A stretch of DNA of 64,000 nucleotides from JBGSOV01 sp041738935 (GTDB lineage: Bacteria; Patescibacteriota; Gracilibacteria; CAIRYL01; GCA-016699755): assembly GCA_041738935.1 (NCBI GenBank), contig JBGSOV010000007.1, positions 1-64,000 on the forward strand, written 5' to 3'. The notes beneath the pieces are model-generated. The model saw nothing but the letters and a program-made list of their open reading frames with translations. It did not search any database and had not been told where the DNA came from. Shown in pieces: positions 60,823 to 64,000 of this stretch. The translations under genes were made by a program, and so were the position numbers. Within the stretch, counting starts at the first letter, position 1. The number at the start of each line of letters is the position of its first letter.

Positions 60823-61439
60823 TGTTGTTCTAAAAAGAGAAGAGTCGGAATCGAGGGAGTTTGCAAAATATCATGAAAACCATCGGCGGTTTTTGCCAGT
60901 ACGAGTGTGTGACCAGTATTACCAGGATTGTAAAAATCAATTGTGGTGAAGGTTTTTTGTTTGCTCGTAAAGAGTGCCGTTGCGACGAGAATTTCGCTGT
61001 CGGTGACGACTTTGTTTTCTGCGGATGAAATGCCAATTTTGGCGATGCCGCGCAGAGCATCAAACTCTTGCTCGCCGGGAGCGACGATTGTAAATAGCGA
61101 ATCTTGTGGAATTAAGATTTCGCTGCCAGCCAAGACATCGGGGTCGTAGGTCAAAAAACTGCGTACGGAAGTAATTGGTTTTTGGTCAGGATTTTTAAGC
61201 CAAATTTCGACACGAATATTCTCGCTTTCATCAGGAGTCAAACGCAGTTCGAGCGCGGCGGTGCGTTCTTGCGCATCAAGCGCTTTTTCATTGCGCGAGT
61301 CTTCGATCCGGCGAATCAAACTCGAAGAATTCTCGGACGCTTGTTCTTGGTTGTCGTCGGTTTTGACAGTATCGCTCTCGCCGCAAGCAGTCAGAATGAG
61401 AGCGCTGCCGATGATGAAACAAAAGAAAAGGTATTTCAT
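60819..61439 (-). CDS. Lipoprotein with cohesin-like domain
   Basis: 206 residues from the ATG at 61439. Lipobox LTAC (Cys about residue 19), then a polar linker and a cohesin-like domain (about 60-200: RVEIWLKNP, SVRSFLTYDPDVLAG, GIAKIGISSAENKVV, ILVATALFTSK, TTIDFYNP), matching the same segments of the next gene. The two overlap by four bases. As a membrane-anchored cohesin it could hold a dockerin protein at the membrane. Confidence 0.75.
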   Translation of the reverse strand: MKYLFFCFIIGSALILTACGESDTVKTDDNQEQASENSSSLIRRIEDSRNEKALDAQERTAALELRLTPDESENIRVEIWLKNPDQKPITSVRSFLTYDPDVLAGSEILIPQDSLFTIVAPGEQEFDALRGIAKIGISSAENKVVTDSEILVATALFTSKQKTFTTIDFYNPGNTGHTLVLAKTADGFHDILQTPSIPTLLFLEQQ

Positions 61440-61452
61440 GGCGATCAAAAGA

Positions 61453-64000
61453 TTATCGAGCGTAAGGAATGTTCATGGTTTCTTCGGGAGTCGGTGACGG
61501 ATTTTCTTCTTGCAGTTTTTGTCCGTACTGTTGAGCAAAAATGGTGAAGTCCAAAAAGTCGACACGCCCGTCTTCATTCAAATCAATAGCTTGATTATCC
61601 GGCTCTTCGGTGCCGCTCGTTCCGTACACCGTCGAAAAGATAGAAAAATCCAAGAAGTCGACTTTACCGTCTTGATTAAAGTCCGCCATGTTGAGAAGTT
61701 TGCGGAGTTCTTCAAAATTAACGTAAGCGTCAAAGAGCTTGACTCCAAAACCGGGTTTGAGTTTTTGACCAGAAAAGTCGGTGAGATTTTCGGCACGGAG
61801 CAAATAGGTGACACCAGCGCGTTGAGTGTCGGTCGAGAGCACAACTGTGTCAGCGCTGCGTCCGACTTGCGCACGCCGCACATTCAACTTGTTGCCAGTG
61901 CCTTTTTCGACAATGGAAAAATTGGTACCATCAACAAGCAGCGTCGAAAAGCGCAGATTTTTGCGGAAAACGACTTCAATCGAATTGGCACTTTTTGGGG
62001 TAACAGTCTGGAGCTGGAAGAAAATACCGGCCTTGTTAATGTTGTAGCCCATAAAATCAACTTGATTACTCGTTTGTTGGCTTTGCTTGAGTCCCAGCTG
62101 TTTGGCATCAGCAAACAGCGTATAGCGGTCAGTGATGTTCATCGGATTTGTGCGAAAGATAACAACACGTCCATCCGAACGCACATCCATACTTACGATT
62201 GGCAAGCGCGTTGCGACATCATTGAAAAAAGTAATGTGAAAAGCATCGGCGCGAATTCGACTAAGATCGAGTGATGAAGAGAAAAATGCTTGGACTTCGT
62301 TTCGGTCGGTAGCAACTGCCGAAACCAGATATGGCATATCGTATTCACTCGTAGGAATAACACCATCGCTGACAAAAATTGGTACTTCGGCCTCGGCCTT
62401 ACGTCCCTCGGCGTCGGTAGCGACAACAGAAATAAAGTAAGGATTTTGGCTAGGAAGCACCCCTTTGCGCACAATCAGATTTGGTAAGTAATACCATTTT
62501 CCTCGACTGCCCTCGTTTACTGTTGGCACGAGACAAATAATAGTATCGGTCGAAACGCAGTCTCCAACAATGGGTAAACCATCGCCTGCCGGTAAGTCAA
62601 AATAAGGACTGATATCCGTTCCGGCATTACTGCCTTGCACAGGAGCAGTATATTGTATTGTACCCGTGGCGGCAGGTGCTTGGGTTTCTTGTCCAAAAGA
62701 ATCTTGGGTATCAAATGATGGAGGAATCGCTGCAGGCGGTGTGCCTTGTGCAATCGCATTAGGAACAAAACTGTCAAACCACACCATTGGCGGAGGTGGC
62801 GGAGGCGCCAGACTTTGAGATGGAAATGGCGCATAGCGCGTTGTTGTTGGTATGGGCGATGGCATAGTACCGTCTGGATTTGGCGAAGGATTCGTGTTGA
62901 GATTGACAACAGTTTCAGGCGGAAAATAACGTAAAATTGTACCGAGGTTAGCGCTCACATGAGCAATCGGCGCATCACCTTCTTCGACAAAAACGTAGAG
63001 CGCACCGGTTGTTTTTTGATCATTTACGAAAGCGCGGGGATTGGTGTAGGCGCGATCGACAGGAATCGTAGGTTCTTCGCCAGAATTGTCAGGAGTCGCG
63101 ACATAAAAACGGAAGTTGCGAGTGACCGAATTACTACTTTTGTCCGTTGCCGAAACCGATAATTCGCGAAAGCCCGGAATCACCGAACGCGGAACAGTAA
63201 GTTTTGGTGAAGCATACCAAGCGCCTGCACCTTCAATTTGACCTTTTTGCATTTGCACAGGTGGCAAACCGATTTCGGAAAGATTGAGACTGACCGACGC
63301 AATATCTTCGTGTCCATTGGGGTCAGTGACTTTTACAAATACTTGAAATTCGGTTTTGCCGTCATTGCTGATGGACTCTCGTGGTGATATGTGAATGTCA
63401 TTTTTGTCGATATTCGGTGTTCCACCAGCGTTGCGAGTGACGGTAAATGGAATTGTGCCACGCACTTCGGAGCCTTCTTGATCGATAACCGTTACTGGTA
63501 ATTGATACACGCCAAGTGGCACCCAACTCGGAACCTTACCTGGCGCACTTTGTACCCAGACATTACTGCCATAGACAGTAAGGGCGTGTGCTGTTGGTAC
63601 AAATTGTTGCCACAATTTCTTGAGAAAAGCGGTTGGCGAAGCTGTCGAACAGTTTTGTTTTTCGGGTGCTGGTTTTTCGGATTCACCGACACATGTTGAA
63701 TCTGACTTTTTGACATAATTGCGGGCTTGCACACCGTCAACGCATTGTCCCCAATTACTTGGTTCCCAGTCACCACGCAGGCAAACCGAATCATCACATG
63801 TACGCTCAGAAGTCGGAATTGCAGTGGTGCCTTCCTCACAGACCGCATCATCGCGGAGTTCGACAGAACGACGTTGCACATTGTTGCGGCAGGTTCCCCA
63901 TTCGCCGATTTTGTAATCGGTACGAACACATTGGCGATCTTGATTGAGCTCGGGCAAAGTCTGCAAAGCTAAGATTCCCATGCCGACTTTGGAAGCATCA
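61453..64000 (-). CDS. Large secreted protein ending in a dockerin (5'-partial)
   Basis: The frame is open to the window edge, so its start lies beyond 64000; 848 residues are visible. Two thrombospondin-1-like repeats with paired cysteines are near the visible start (WGTCRNNVQRR, WGQCVDGVQARN). Several Ig/cadherin-like segments and two SbsA_Ig/Big_5-like domains follow (for example RTNPMNITDRYTLFADAK and TVTPKSANSIEVVFRKNL). The end carries two dockerin-type calcium loops: DFNQDGKVDFLDFSIFSTVYG, about 20 residues, then DLNEDGRVDFLDFTIFAQQYG. Dockerins bind cohesins, and two cohesin-like genes follow at once (13-base gap). Confidence 0.88.
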   Translation of the reverse strand, partial: DASKVGMGILALQTLPELNQDRQCVRTDYKIGEWGTCRNNVQRRSVELRDDAVCEEGTTAIPTSERTCDDSVCLRGDWEPSNWGQCVDGVQARNYVKKSDSTCVGESEKPAPEKQNCSTASPTAFLKKLWQQFVPTAHALTVYGSNVWVQSAPGKVPSWVPLGVYQLPVTVIDQEGSEVRGTIPFTVTRNAGGTPNIDKNDIHISPRESISNDGKTEFQVFVKVTDPNGHEDIASVSLNLSEIGLPPVQMQKGQIEGAGAWYASPKLTVPRSVIPGFRELSVSATDKSSNSVTRNFRFYVATPDNSGEEPTIPVDRAYTNPRAFVNDQKTTGALYVFVEEGDAPIAHVSANLGTILRYFPPETVVNLNTNPSPNPDGTMPSPIPTTTRYAPFPSQSLAPPPPPPMVWFDSFVPNAIAQGTPPAAIPPSFDTQDSFGQETQAPAATGTIQYTAPVQGSNAGTDISPYFDLPAGDGLPIVGDCVSTDTIICLVPTVNEGSRGKWYYLPNLIVRKGVLPSQNPYFISVVATDAEGRKAEAEVPIFVSDGVIPTSEYDMPYLVSAVATDRNEVQAFFSSSLDLSRIRADAFHITFFNDVATRLPIVSMDVRSDGRVVIFRTNPMNITDRYTLFADAKQLGLKQSQQTSNQVDFMGYNINKAGIFFQLQTVTPKSANSIEVVFRKNLRFSTLLVDGTNFSIVEKGTGNKLNVRRAQVGRSADTVVLSTDTQRAGVTYLLRAENLTDFSGQKLKPGFGVKLFDAYVNFEELRKLLNMADFNQDGKVDFLDFSIFSTVYGTSGTEEPDNQAIDLNEDGRVDFLDFTIFAQQYGQKLQEENPSPTPEETMNIPYAR

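Noticed and set aside
1..64000. UGA read as glycine (Gracilibacteria code)
   Set aside because: TGA ends many genes at the expected place, with ATGA overlaps (sigma factor/murC, SLH-RlpA-CAP/lgt, TVP38/oxidoreductase), and conserved Gly are coded by GGN.

Overview
The window looks like a stretch of a Patescibacteria (CPR) genome, possibly of the Peregrinibacteria/Gracilibacteria side. That placement is inferred from gene content: triple VirB2/TrbC-like pilin domain proteins, a membrane sortase, S-layer-homology (SLH) proteins, a cohesin/dockerin cluster, a single-domain GIY-YIG nuclease beside a tRNA, and very large orphan proteins. UGA is used as a normal stop (several ATGA stop/start overlaps), so the UGA=Gly code of Gracilibacteria/Absconditabacteria does not apply. 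Almost none of the start codons inspected has a Shine-Dalgarno sequence.

Layout. 1-5000: end of a giant SLH surface protein with nine C-terminal repeats. 5152-5617: tmRNA. 5.9-11.0 kb: small envelope proteins, YggS, an SLH-RlpA-CAP wall protein and lgt. 11.0-11.9 kb: non-coding, rich in palindromes. 11.9-20.3 kb (minus strand): dprA, murC, ECF sigma factor, guaA, an O-antigen-ligase-like protein and two triple pilin-domain proteins. 20.4-23.9 kb: nadK, miaA, an orphan, fbp. 24.0-24.5 kb: intact initiator tRNA with a GIY-YIG gene, flanked by broken copies of the same tRNA. 24.6-30.4 kb: MbfA-like iron exporter, a dapB remnant, SLH polysaccharide deacetylase, sortase. 30.5-35.7 kb: groES-groEL with a CIRCE operator, coaBC, aspS. 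35.9-42.2 kb: a triple I78-inhibitor lipoprotein and an operon for a 1533-residue orphan. 42.3-56.4 kb: valS (with repeat-derived in-frame insertions), dut, a class B PBP, infC-rpmI-rplT, comM, gyrB, a TVP38/flavin oxidoreductase pair, an SRPBCC protein. 56.9-64.0 kb (minus strand): an orphan membrane protein and the cohesin/dockerin operon.

How it fits together. Core metabolism and information genes alternate with a large cell-surface programme. Three proteins carry SLH domains for non-covalent wall attachment. A sortase could anchor at least two proteins that end in (T/S)G-type signal, hydrophobic stretch and basic tail. Lgt would lipidate two lipoproteins, one of which carries a cohesin-like domain. 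Beside it lie a second cohesin-like protein and a large dockerin-ending protein, so a surface-assembled complex is plausible. MurC and the PBP supply peptidoglycan, while RlpA/CAP and deacetylase domains could modify it.

The strongest leads for something undescribed are the cohesin/dockerin/sortase operon, the tRNA-fMet/GIY-YIG locus with 29-bp direct repeats and disrupted tRNA copies, the in-frame palindromic repeats inside valS, the paired triple-pilin proteins, and the giant orphan operon at 37-42 kb.
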